In this document: positions 39,841-47,981 of the stretch, piece by piece | How positions within the stretch are numbered: position 1 is the stretch's first letter | Layout of the letters: every line of letters starts with the position of its first letter | NCBI GenBank assembly: GCA_903845055.1 | Contig: CAIMWF010000114.1 | Coordinates: 1 to 55,605 of the forward strand | Length of the DNA: 55,605 bases | From: an uncultured Bacteroidales bacterium | Lineage (GTDB): Bacteria; Bacteroidota; Bacteroidia; Bacteroidales; FEN-979 | Direction: 5' to 3' | Program-made: the position numbers and the translations under genes | The notes under the pieces: generated by a model | The model's input: only the letters and a program-made list of their open reading frames with translations | What the model was told of the DNA's origin: nothing | The model's database searches: none

Positions 39841-41584
39841 TCATGAATTCGGTTCTTCGGTTATACTGGTGCTCCTCCTCCGTACATTCACTTCCTGCTG
39901 AGCAGTCGCATTGGTTTGCCAGCCTTGATTTTCCATACCCTTTCGCGGTGATCCGTTCAGCAGGAATTCCCATGGAGATGATATACAGAACAGCCGATTC
40001 CGCCCTTTTTTGCGATAAGACCTGGTTGTATACCGCCGATCCGCGGCAGTCGGTATGCGATCCGAGTTCGATGCTGACCGGGTACTTTTTCAGGAGAGCG
40101 ACAAGCCGGTTCAATGGGGGTTTGGCGTCCTCCCGGATGTTCCATTTGTCAAAATCATAGAAAATATTCTCCAGGCGGTAGGGTTGGCCAGTCACCATGG
40201 TGTCGGGGTTCATCACCGGTGGGACCATCACCTGTTTGGCCTCAGCGACCGCGGGTGGCTCCGTTTTTCGTGGTTCTGACCCAACGACCGCGAAATAATA
40301 GAGGTCATCATCACCCATGCCGCCGGGGCGGTTTGAACTGAAAAGACCCGTTTTGCCGTTGGCCGCTACGGCAGGAGAAAAATCATCGTAAGAAGAGTTC
40401 AGCGGCTGACCCGGATGTTCGGGGCGGCCCCAGTGTCCGTCCACTTTCCTGGTTACAAAGAGGTCGAGCCCGCCAAACCCGGGCAGACCGTCGGAGGCAA
40501 ACCACAGCTCGCCGTTGGGGGCAACAAAGGGAAACATCTCTTTGCCGGGGGAATTTACAACGGATCCGAGGTTTACCGGCGAACTCCATCCCCCTGCCGT
40601 GCTGCTGCAGGAATAAATATCAGTTTCACCTGATCCTCCTGGCATGTCCGACACGAAAAAGAGTGTTTGCCCGTCGGGACTTAAGGCGGGGTGGCCGACT
40701 GAATAATCGTCGCTGTTCAGGAAAAAGGGCTGCGGAACCGACCATTTACCATTTTCCAGGGAGGATGAGAAAATCTTCAGCAGGTGTGTCCTGAGGTGCC
40801 GGCTTTCTTTCTTTCCTTTGTCGCCCTCAACCTGTGTTTGTGTGAAAAAGGCTGTTTTGTAGTCACGGCTGAAACACACCGGCCCTACATGCCATCCATG
40901 GTCAGCCATCCATGGAAAAGGCCGGGGAGGAAGGAAAGCTGCCGGCAGGGTGTCCTGCTGCTCTGCAAAATAGAGGTTGAGGTAACTGTTGCCGGTCCAC
41001 CCGTAGGTTTTATTGCTGCCGTATCCGGGGGTCCGGTCGCTGGCAAAGATGATCCCGTTCCTGAAAAAAGCCGGACCGAATTCAGACTGGGGGGAGTTGA
41101 TCGGGCGGATATTCCCGATCATGTATTGAGGTTTCATCAGTTGCCACGCAAGGGCGCTGTCGCAGAGGGCTGCAAAATGCCTCCCCCGTCCATCGGAAGG
41201 AGCAAGTGAATCAAGGTGAAGGAAGATCTCTTTTGCATGCATGTATTCGCCACACGTCCTCAGGGACTGCCCAAAGTGGAACCAGGTGTCCGGGTCGGCG
41301 GGGGGCTTCAGCCCGTTGATGCTGATGCCTTTCCCGTACCATGTCTTTGCAACCTCCGCATTGTTTAGCATCCGGTAGCAATCGGCCAGCAGGAACATGG
41401 CCTCCCTTTGCGATTTGGGTCCTCCTTTTGAAACCTCTTTCTGCAGCAGGACGATCGCCTTTGAATAATTGAAGAGTTCGATCTCCGCCCTGACCTCACG
41501 GATCCCGTTCTGGGCTTTTCCATGCAATGCGGCAAAAAGAAAGATAAGAATACAGAGTGAACGGTATGACATCTGACGGATCAT
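39824..41584 (-). CDS. TPR-propeller-OmpA outer-membrane protein of the T9SS PorE/SprE-like type
   Basis: A 586-residue exported protein. A signal peptide (to about 25, ending HGKAQ) is followed by TPR-like helices (25-145: AIVLLQKEVSKGG, AMFLLADCYRMLNNAEVAKTWY, AKEIFLHLDSLAP). A PD40-type beta-propeller follows (about 155-425; PALSPDGQTLFFVSDMPGG, SPAVAANGKTGLFSSNRPGGMGDDDLYY). The C-terminal OmpA-like domain (470-586) has SHTDCRGSAVYNQVLSQKRAES and a peptidoglycan-binding Asp. This is the PorE architecture, apart from the carboxypeptidase-regulatory domain usually found between propeller and OmpA domain, which I do not see. It is the third gene of a tight set with PorP/SprF and a type-B cargo (1-bp gap to PorP). 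Confidence 0.88.
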   Translation of the reverse strand: MIRQMSYRSLCILIFLFAALHGKAQNGIREVRAEIELFNYSKAIVLLQKEVSKGGPKSQREAMFLLADCYRMLNNAEVAKTWYGKGISINGLKPPADPDTWFHFGQSLRTCGEYMHAKEIFLHLDSLAPSDGRGRHFAALCDSALAWQLMKPQYMIGNIRPINSPQSEFGPAFFRNGIIFASDRTPGYGSNKTYGWTGNSYLNLYFAEQQDTLPAAFLPPRPFPWMADHGWHVGPVCFSRDYKTAFFTQTQVEGDKGKKESRHLRTHLLKIFSSSLENGKWSVPQPFFLNSDDYSVGHPALSPDGQTLFFVSDMPGGSGETDIYSCSSTAGGWSSPVNLGSVVNSPGKEMFPFVAPNGELWFASDGLPGFGGLDLFVTRKVDGHWGRPEHPGQPLNSSYDDFSPAVAANGKTGLFSSNRPGGMGDDDLYYFAVVGSEPRKTEPPAVAEAKQVMVPPVMNPDTMVTGQPYRLENIFYDFDKWNIREDAKPPLNRLVALLKKYPVSIELGSHTDCRGSAVYNQVLSQKRAESAVLYIISMGIPAERITAKGYGKSRLANQCDCSAGSECTEEEHQYNRRTEFMITGKK

Positions 41585-41585
41585 G

Positions 41586-42542
41586 TTAAAAATATCTTGG
41601 TGTCAACATCCTGTCCTTGTGAAACAGGTCGAATTCATATCCCAGCCTGATTTCATGCGACCCCTGGTTGTAGGACCTGAGCGAATTGAACCAGAGATCG
41701 TAGGAATACCCGAAAGAAAAGCCATTGCCGATGTTGATGGCCATCATGCAGATCACGGCATTCCCGGTACGGTAGGCCACCCCCAGCGTCAGAAGGTTTT
41801 TGATCTGCAGGCTGGCGTTGAAATCGGCCTGGACGGGGGTGTTTGGAATGTATTTTACCAGCAGGGATGGGATCAGTTCAAAGTTGTTTCCGAGCGGGAT
41901 GGCACCTCCGGCTATCCCGTAATAGTTCCGTTGCAGCCGGGTGAAGCTGGTTTTGTCTCCCGGGACGGTGCTTGAAACGATGACCTGGTTTTGGAAAAGA
42001 TGTTTGGCAGAGAGTCCAAGGTAAAATCTTTTTCCATAATAGTAACTTCCGAAATCGGCGTCGGGAACCATCCGGTTGGTCACATTCCCGGTGAGCAGGG
42101 GGTCGCCGGCATCCTTGGGGTTCAGCATCGACCAGTTGATATCCATGTATTTGAACCCGGCCTGGATGCCGAAACAGAGGGTGGTCGACGGGAAGAGGAT
42201 GCGGTAGGCGAAAGCGGCAAGGGCCCCGTAATCAACCGACGGTCCGAGTTCGTCGCGGTAGGTATAAAGGCCGAGGCCGATGTGCGGGTTGTGAAGGGGA
42301 GTATGTGCGTTGAAAGCAAAGGTGCGTGGTGCGCCAGGCATACCCGTCCACTGGAACCTGCTGATCAGGTCAGCCGAAAACCTCCCGCTGCTGCCGGCAT
42401 AAGCCGGGTTGATGGCCAGCTTGTTGTAAGCGTACTGCGAAAAGAGCGGGTCCTGCTGGGCGTTGGAAGACCAGGCCAGGGCAACCAGCAGGAGGCAGCA
42501 CAGGTGCCTGAGGCAATAAACCGGATGATTCAACCGTGTCAT
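41586..42542 (-). CDS. PorP/SprF family type IX secretion membrane protein
   Basis: A 318-residue outer-membrane protein. The signal peptide ends at SSNAQ and is followed directly by QQDPLFSQYAYNKLAINPAYAGSSG, the hallmark of the PorP/SprF family. The rest alternates beta-strand wording typical of a 14-stranded barrel, with GLGLYTYRDELGPS, FGIQAGFKYMDINW and FGYSYDLWFNSLR near the end. SprF-like members are needed for surface attachment or secretion of type-B-CTD cargo encoded just upstream, as in SprB/SprF. That matches the order here: cargo at 42561, this gene 18 bp later, then the OmpA-like gene after 1 bp. Many paralogues exist per genome, so no symbol is given. Confidence 0.93.
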   Translation of the reverse strand: MTRLNHPVYCLRHLCCLLLVALAWSSNAQQDPLFSQYAYNKLAINPAYAGSSGRFSADLISRFQWTGMPGAPRTFAFNAHTPLHNPHIGLGLYTYRDELGPSVDYGALAAFAYRILFPSTTLCFGIQAGFKYMDINWSMLNPKDAGDPLLTGNVTNRMVPDADFGSYYYGKRFYLGLSAKHLFQNQVIVSSTVPGDKTSFTRLQRNYYGIAGGAIPLGNNFELIPSLLVKYIPNTPVQADFNASLQIKNLLTLGVAYRTGNAVICMMAINIGNGFSFGYSYDLWFNSLRSYNQGSHEIRLGYEFDLFHKDRMLTPRYF

Positions 42543-42560
42543 GTTCTGTTCATTTGCTGG

Positions 42561-45500
42561 TTATTTATCTCCTCCCCTTAACAGTACCCAACCCGAATAG
42601 CTCCCGCCACCGGTGACCGATAAAAGATAGTAATAGGTTCCGTCGGGCACCATTTTCCCCTGGAGGTTCGATCCTTTCCACACGGCGGAGGTGTTGTTGT
42701 AGTTTTCAATTTCATTGATCTTGTCTCCCCAACGGTCAAAGATGATGACCTTGTTGAGAGGGAAATTCTCAATGCAATCGATGATCCATGTATCGTTGAT
42801 CCCGTCGCCGTTGGGTGTGAATACGTTGTGGATGATGATGCAGTTCTCCTCCGTCGGGACTGGTTTTGCCGTCACAGCAACTCTAACGCTGTCGACCCCT
42901 GTGCACCCGGTTGCCTGGTCGCTCACCTGTAGCAGGAAGGTGACAGGCAGGCTCAGCGGGAGGGTTTCAGGGTTCTGTGAGGCCGGGTCGGTGAGCAATG
43001 CGGCAGGTTGCCACTGGTACCTGTAGTCACCGGAGCCACCCGAAGCATACCCGGTAAGTCCTGTCGCAGTGCCATACGGGATGGTTTGTCCGGCACCCGC
43101 ATCTGCTGCGACCGGCTGGCGGATAAGGAGATGGGTGTGGCCCGTTACGGTATCATCAGAACACGATCCTGTCCCGGCAACACGGATGGTCAGGGTTACC
43201 CTGCCGGTTTCGCCGGGTGAGGGGGAGTAGAGAGGAACCAGTTGGTTTGACCCGTCGAGCGTTCCCTGGCCACTGGAGCTCCACAGGATGCTGCTGTAAT
43301 TCAATGCCGATGCCCCGGCAATGGCCATGCTGCTGCCCTGGCAGGTTGCCTCATCCGGGCCTGCCTGCACCGAAGGTGGCACGGCAAATGAAAGCACCAG
43401 GGTATCGTCGGATTGGGGACAGGCTCCCTGCCCGAATGCATGCAGGATCAACCTGGAATGTCCGGACCCGGTATCGGAAGCGCCTGGCGTGTATATGGGG
43501 TGAAGGACATGGATGTCGCTGAAGGTGCCGTTCCCGGAAGTTTCCCACAACAGAGTGCTGAAATTTTGCGCCTCCGAACCGGAGATCATTAACGGGGTTG
43601 CTCCGCAGGTTGTCCGGTCGGGACCGGCGTCGGCTGTGGCATGTTTGCCCAGGCTCAGCGTGGTACTGTCCGTTTTGACTGGACAAACAGGAGAACCTGT
43701 TGCGGCAAGGGTGAAATATACCCTCCCGGCAGAAAGGTCCTGCGGACCTGGCGTGTATACCGGGTGCAGGGCTGCCGGGTCACTGAAACTCCCGGCCCCG
43801 GTTGTTGACCATATCAGGGATAGATAACCCGATGCGGCGGAGCCCGAAAGAATCACCGGGGAAAGGCCGCAGGAGAGGATTCCCGGGCCTGCGTCTGCCG
43901 AAGGTGACGGAACAAGGTGCAGGGTCATTTCGGAAACGATGCCGGGGCAGGGAGATATCCCGTATGCGGTCAGGGACAGCACCACGCTCCCGGTCTCGCC
44001 GGGCCCGGGTGTATAGGTTGGGTAAAGGGTTGTGGCGTTGGCCAGTGTACCGCTTCCCCCTGCCTGCCACCGGATGTGGCTGTAGCCCGATGCCGTTGCG
44101 TGGAGCACGGTAAACGGGATGTTTTCACAGATCGTGCTGTCGGGGCCGGCCGAAGCGGAAGGAGGGAGGCTGACCGTTACCGGGAAAGGCGGTGACGGCG
44201 GGCCGGAACCGCACGGGTTGCTGCCATAGACCATGAAATTCCCGGAGGTGGCGCCAGCCGGGAAATCGACGGTAATGATATTTGTTCCCGCACCGGCAGT
44301 AATGATCACCCCGGCGGGCACGGACCAGGTGTAACCTGTTGTTGAAGCCATATGTGGAACTGCATATTGAATCCCGGTGGTACCGGTGCAGACTGAATCA
44401 GTCCCGCTGATCCCACCGGCCGTATCGGGCGGTGGGATCACCGAAACCCGGATTACAGACGGAGTGATGCCGGCACAACCGCCGGGATTGGTATAGTTCA
44501 CTGATACGGATTGCCCGTTTCCCGTATTCCAGGCAACCGTGATCGCACTGGTACCGAAGCCTCCCGTGATGGTTCCTCCCGCTGATACATTCCACTGGTA
44601 GTTCAGCTTTCCGCTGTCTGTAATGTAAAGGTTTCCAGTTGTGCCCGCGCAGACAAGGACAGGTCCGCTGAGCGAAGGCACCGGGACGGGAAGAACCGTG
44701 GCCGTCACCGGAACCCTTGCACTGCTTATGCAACCGCTGGCAGGATTCCTTGAACCGGCATAATAGGTGGTGGTATTCAGAAGAACCGGCGTGGTGAAAA
44801 CGGTATCTCCGCTCAACAGCGGACTGCCGCCGGTCGCCACGTCATACCAGTCGGCCGTTGCGGGTGCCTGCACGGTGGCATGAAGCACCAGGGTTCCCGG
44901 GCCGCACCGGCTTGCGCCTGTGCCGGTTGGCACGGCCGGTCCAAGGGTGAACAAAGTTGTAAAAGCCGTCGTGCTGGTGCTTCCATACCACCAGGTGTTG
45001 ATCATTTTATCGTGGCAGTCGCCGCTGTTCAACCCCCAGGGATGGCAACCCGTGTAGCCCGGGATCGACCCGGGACTGCATCCCGCCAGGTTGGCAGCCT
45101 GGGGGGCCACGGGACAGATGGAGGTCGTCGTAATCTCCCGGTCGTCCCAGTAGGTAAGCGGTGTCATCATGGAAGTATTTACCGGCCGGATGAGTGCGAT
45201 CAGAAAACCGTCCATGTTTTGTTCCTGGTCCCAGACGGGAAGATTGGTGAGCCCGTTCACGAAGGTGACCGATACATTGATGAGTGTACCGTCGGGGACC
45301 GGGTTCCCGAGGCCGTCGAGTCCGTTCCACGGGATGGTGTTCGTCCCGGCGACGACATTGGCAAAGAAATTAACCGTGGTGGCCGGCGCACCATACGGCA
45401 TGGTGATCACCACACTCACCTGCCCGGATTTATTCACGTCGACGATGATGTTTTTGTGACTGCTGCAGGGAGGATAGGCCGGGTCGGGAACCATGTAGGG

Positions 45501-46358
45501 GGTGGAAGTGACTTGCCCGTAAACTCCGCTGGGATATACCGTGGAATCCGGATTGTTCAGAAATACCTTGTATTGTGCAATAGCGGGAAAGGTTGTAAAA
45601 GTATTGGTGTTCTTCGATTGCCGGTCCGAGTCGAAATTCCCGGTGTTCAGGCATCCGAAGGGATTGCAGAAAATGGTAACCGCACCCACCCTTGCATTGC
45701 TGAAGGCGAGCCTGGTCACGATGCCATCATCTGAATAGATATAAAAGCGGCCGTTGAACATCATATTCGTATTCAGATCAGCATATACCTGCCATGACTG
45801 CGACCAGACCCTCCCGTTCTTCATGTCCGCTGCGACGGCCGGTGTATGTTGCCCTGACACTACCTGGAAATCCCACAGGTTGACAACTAAGCTCACCTGG
45901 GCTGTATTTGACAATTCAAAATAGTAATTACCCGTATCGGCCACACTGGTGACGGTATAGGAAAGTGGCGTGTATCCGCCATTTGCCGGGAACGGACCTG
46001 CGGATGCCTGGCTATAGTACCTGATATAACCAGGTTGGCCTGGTGTATTGGGGATGGAGCCGCTCATCGCGATCGTTCCATCGGGTTTCCGGAGATTGTA
46101 AGTGTAGTAGTTGGAAACCCCGCTCAGCCCAAAAAGGATCGATTCCCCCGGGTTTTTAACATGGATGTAAAGCCGGTAATTCGGTGCACAGTTGACGATG
46201 CCGAAAAGCGTGTAATCGCCGTATGGTTGGTTGTCAAGATAGAGCCCGGCCTGCGAAATGACCGAGTCCGTCATCAGTTGTTTCGACCCTTCGCCGTAAC
46301 TGCACAACCCGGTCATGAGCATGAAGAAAAACAGGATGGCGGATTTCCCGGATGGCAT
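42561..46358 (-). CDS. Large secreted repeat protein with gliding-motility-type (type-B) T9SS sorting domain
   Basis: A 1265-residue secreted cargo. After the signal peptide (about 1-22) the N-terminal ~480 residues form an unfamiliar region with several Cys pairs (IFCNPFGCLNTGNF, ITTTSICP, CSPGSIPGYTGCHPWG). An Ig/PKD-like section (about 495-725) has the ATADWYDVATGGSPLLSGDTVFTTP pattern. Four PKD-like repeats of 85-90 residues start near 733, 818, 906 and 996, each opening AGPD/AGPG, then Cys, then WSTTGAGSFSD, then PxYTPG. A fifth, shorter module (1083) has YQWQPAALLTDP. The end, from about 1168 (IHNVFTPNGDGINDTWIID to VIIFDRWGDKINEI to PDGTYYYLLSV), is the gliding-motility-associated C-terminal domain. 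The protein is probably a surface adhesin. PorP/SprF and OmpA-like genes follow. Confidence 0.92.
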   Translation of the reverse strand: MPSGKSAILFFFMLMTGLCSYGEGSKQLMTDSVISQAGLYLDNQPYGDYTLFGIVNCAPNYRLYIHVKNPGESILFGLSGVSNYYTYNLRKPDGTIAMSGSIPNTPGQPGYIRYYSQASAGPFPANGGYTPLSYTVTSVADTGNYYFELSNTAQVSLVVNLWDFQVVSGQHTPAVAADMKNGRVWSQSWQVYADLNTNMMFNGRFYIYSDDGIVTRLAFSNARVGAVTIFCNPFGCLNTGNFDSDRQSKNTNTFTTFPAIAQYKVFLNNPDSTVYPSGVYGQVTSTPYMVPDPAYPPCSSHKNIIVDVNKSGQVSVVITMPYGAPATTVNFFANVVAGTNTIPWNGLDGLGNPVPDGTLINVSVTFVNGLTNLPVWDQEQNMDGFLIALIRPVNTSMMTPLTYWDDREITTTSICPVAPQAANLAGCSPGSIPGYTGCHPWGLNSGDCHDKMINTWWYGSTSTTAFTTLFTLGPAVPTGTGASRCGPGTLVLHATVQAPATADWYDVATGGSPLLSGDTVFTTPVLLNTTTYYAGSRNPASGCISSARVPVTATVLPVPVPSLSGPVLVCAGTTGNLYITDSGKLNYQWNVSAGGTITGGFGTSAITVAWNTGNGQSVSVNYTNPGGCAGITPSVIRVSVIPPPDTAGGISGTDSVCTGTTGIQYAVPHMASTTGYTWSVPAGVIITAGAGTNIITVDFPAGATSGNFMVYGSNPCGSGPPSPPFPVTVSLPPSASAGPDSTICENIPFTVLHATASGYSHIRWQAGGSGTLANATTLYPTYTPGPGETGSVVLSLTAYGISPCPGIVSEMTLHLVPSPSADAGPGILSCGLSPVILSGSAASGYLSLIWSTTGAGSFSDPAALHPVYTPGPQDLSAGRVYFTLAATGSPVCPVKTDSTTLSLGKHATADAGPDRTTCGATPLMISGSEAQNFSTLLWETSGNGTFSDIHVLHPIYTPGASDTGSGHSRLILHAFGQGACPQSDDTLVLSFAVPPSVQAGPDEATCQGSSMAIAGASALNYSSILWSSSGQGTLDGSNQLVPLYSPSPGETGRVTLTIRVAGTGSCSDDTVTGHTHLLIRQPVAADAGAGQTIPYGTATGLTGYASGGSGDYRYQWQPAALLTDPASQNPETLPLSLPVTFLLQVSDQATGCTGVDSVRVAVTAKPVPTEENCIIIHNVFTPNGDGINDTWIIDCIENFPLNKVIIFDRWGDKINEIENYNNTSAVWKGSNLQGKMVPDGTYYYLLSVTGGGSYSGWVLLRGGDK

Positions 46359-46397
46359 AAAGCGGCGTATTACAGGACCTGGTCATGAATCCTTTTT

Positions 46398-46405
46398 CAA
46401 ATATA
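46398..46405 (-). promoter_or_regulatory. -7 box for the type-B T9SS operon (TATATTTG)
   Basis: Minus-strand TATATTTG, perfect TAnnTTTG, 39 bp before the cargo start at 46358. It probably drives all three genes down to 39824. Confidence 0.45.
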
Positions 46406-46431
46406 CGGAAAGGCAGGGAAAAACGAAAAAT

Positions 46432-46466
46432 GAATATCGAATATCGAATAACGAATAACGAATATC
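46432..46466. repeat. 7-bp repeat array (GAATATC/GAATAAC, 5 units)
   Basis: Units GAATATC, GAATATC, GAATAAC, GAATAAC, GAATATC, then a degenerate GAAAATA. It lies in the divergent gap between the T9SS cargo gene and the LKR gene. Confidence 0.75.
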
Positions 46467-46500
46467 GAAAATATCCAACCCATCCATCCATTAAATTTTC

Positions 46501-46572
46501 AAATCCCCAAATCCCCAAATCCCCAAATCCCCAAATCCCCAAATCCCCACATCCTCAAATCCCCACATCCCC
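46501..46572. repeat. AAATCCCC octamer array (9 units), telomere-like
   Basis: Six perfect AAATCCCC units (46501-46548) and three variants (ACATCCTC, AAATCCCC, ACATCCCC). On the minus strand this is (GGGGATTT)n, nine-fold, with runs of four G separated by four bases. It ends 4 bp before the -33 TTTG of the LKR promoter. Confidence 0.9.
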
Positions 46573-46576
46573 TCCC

Positions 46577-46608
46577 TTTGGAAGTCTGCCGCCCTTTTTC
46601 TACCTTTG
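46577..46608 (+). promoter_or_regulatory. LKR gene promoter (TTTG, 20 bp, TACCTTTG)
   Basis: TTTG at 46577-46580 and a perfect TACCTTTG at 46601-46608 with 20 bp between, followed by C. The ATG at 46631 is 22 bp downstream. This argues against the long ORF start at 46385. Confidence 0.65.
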
Positions 46609-46630
46609 CTGTTCCAAAACTAACAGATCT

Positions 46631-47938
46631 ATGAGCAATTTTATCGGTATACGGCACGAGGATAAATACAAACTTGAACGAAGGGCCCCGCTTACACCCA
46701 AGCATGTGGCCCGGCTGGTGAAACAGAAAAAACTGGACATTATCGTACAGACTTCGGACAAAAGGATCTTTACCGATGAAGAATATGTTCTTGCCGGGGC
46801 TAAAATTGCAAAGGACCTGAAAAAATGCTCCGTGATCTTTGGTGTCAAGGAGATGCCGGAATCATTTTTTGAAGCGCAGAAGACCTATGTTTTCTTTTCG
46901 CATGTCGTCAAGGGACAACCCTACAACATGCCCATGCTCCGCCGGATGATGGAGCTGAAGTGCAACCTCATCGAATATGAAAAGGTGGTCGACGAGCAGG
47001 GCAAGCGCCTCATCTTTTTCGGCAGGTATGCCGGTATGGCCGGGATGATCAATTCATTGTGGTCGCTCGGGCTGCGGCTGAAGGAGTCGGGATTTAACTC
47101 GAACCTCGCGCGGCTGAAACAGGCACATCACTATAACACGCTCCGCGAAGCCAAGGATGATATTTCTGCGATCGGCCAGCTGATCGCCGAAAACGGGATC
47201 CCGCACGAACTGAGGCCTTTCGTCATCGGTATTACCGGGTATGGCAATGTTTCACAGGGGGTGCAGGAGATCCTCGGCCTGTTGCCGGTGAAAGAGATCT
47301 CGCCCGAAAAGCTGGTAGACCTGCACCGCCGTAAAAAATTGCCCGACAACCTCGTTTACAAGGTGATCTTCAAGGAGGAGGACCTGTTCGAACATGTTGA
47401 CGGCGAACCTTTCGACCTGCACGATTATTATGCCAACCCGCAAAGCTACCGCAGCAAGTTTGAAGGATACCTGCCCCACCTATCCATGCTGATCAATTGT
47501 ATCTATTGGGACAAGCGTTACCCGCGACTGGTGACAAAGGCAAACCTTAAAAAACTGTTTGCGCGGGAAAACCCGAGGCTGACAGTAATCGGGGATATCA
47601 GCTGCGATGTCGACGGATCGGTGGAATGTACCGTGAAACCTACCGAAATTGACGACCCGGTTTACATCTATCATCCCGAAACCGGCACCATCACGATGGG
47701 GCACCATGGCGATGGTGTGCTTGTGATGGCCGTGGATATCCTCCCCGCTGAACTGCCGCGCGACTCATCCGACGGCTTTGCAGATGTGCTGGTCAACTTT
47801 GTCAAACCGATCGCCGATGCCGACTTTGAAGAACATTTCGACGATCTCGATCTTCCGAAACCGATCAAAAAGGCCCTCATCCTCCACAAGGGGGAGCTGA
47901 CGCCCGATTTTAAATACCTTGAAGAATTTGTTAAATAA
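46631..47938 (+). CDS. Lysine-ketoglutarate reductase (saccharopine-forming) domain protein
   Basis: A 435-residue protein matching the N-terminal half of eukaryotic alpha-aminoadipic semialdehyde synthase. It starts FIGIRHEDKYKLERRAPLTPKHVARL, the alanine-dehydrogenase/transhydrogenase-like N-terminal domain, with RFIFFGRYAGMAGMINSLWSLG and the Rossmann segment FVIGITGYGNVSQGVQEIL. The middle holds the extra LKR insertion (LPHLSMLINCIYWDKRYPRLV) and GDISCDVDGSVECTVKPTEIDDP. It would condense lysine and 2-oxoglutarate to saccharopine with NAD(P)H. Start 46631 is chosen because it follows a strong promoter; 82 upstream codons are repeat-derived. Saccharopine dehydrogenase follows after 43 bp, so the two steps of the saccharopine route are adjacent. 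Confidence 0.88.
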   Translation: MSNFIGIRHEDKYKLERRAPLTPKHVARLVKQKKLDIIVQTSDKRIFTDEEYVLAGAKIAKDLKKCSVIFGVKEMPESFFEAQKTYVFFSHVVKGQPYNMPMLRRMMELKCNLIEYEKVVDEQGKRLIFFGRYAGMAGMINSLWSLGLRLKESGFNSNLARLKQAHHYNTLREAKDDISAIGQLIAENGIPHELRPFVIGITGYGNVSQGVQEILGLLPVKEISPEKLVDLHRRKKLPDNLVYKVIFKEEDLFEHVDGEPFDLHDYYANPQSYRSKFEGYLPHLSMLINCIYWDKRYPRLVTKANLKKLFARENPRLTVIGDISCDVDGSVECTVKPTEIDDPVYIYHPETGTITMGHHGDGVLVMAVDILPAELPRDSSDGFADVLVNFVKPIADADFEEHFDDLDLPKPIKKALILHKGELTPDFKYLEEFVK

Positions 47939-47981
47939 TAGGCTCATTTCTGCTGTAACCAACGTTTAAAACTCATTCCAA

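Noticed and set aside
39824-41584. Calling the OmpA-like protein a general OmpA porin
   Set aside because: The N-terminal TPR and propeller regions and its place after PorP/SprF and a type-B cargo fit a T9SS accessory anchor better.
46385-46630. 82-residue N-terminal extension of the LKR protein, rich in Pro, Asn and Ser
   Set aside because: It is the translation of 7-bp and 8-bp repeat arrays and of the promoter; TTTG-20-TACCTTTG lies between the long start and 46631.
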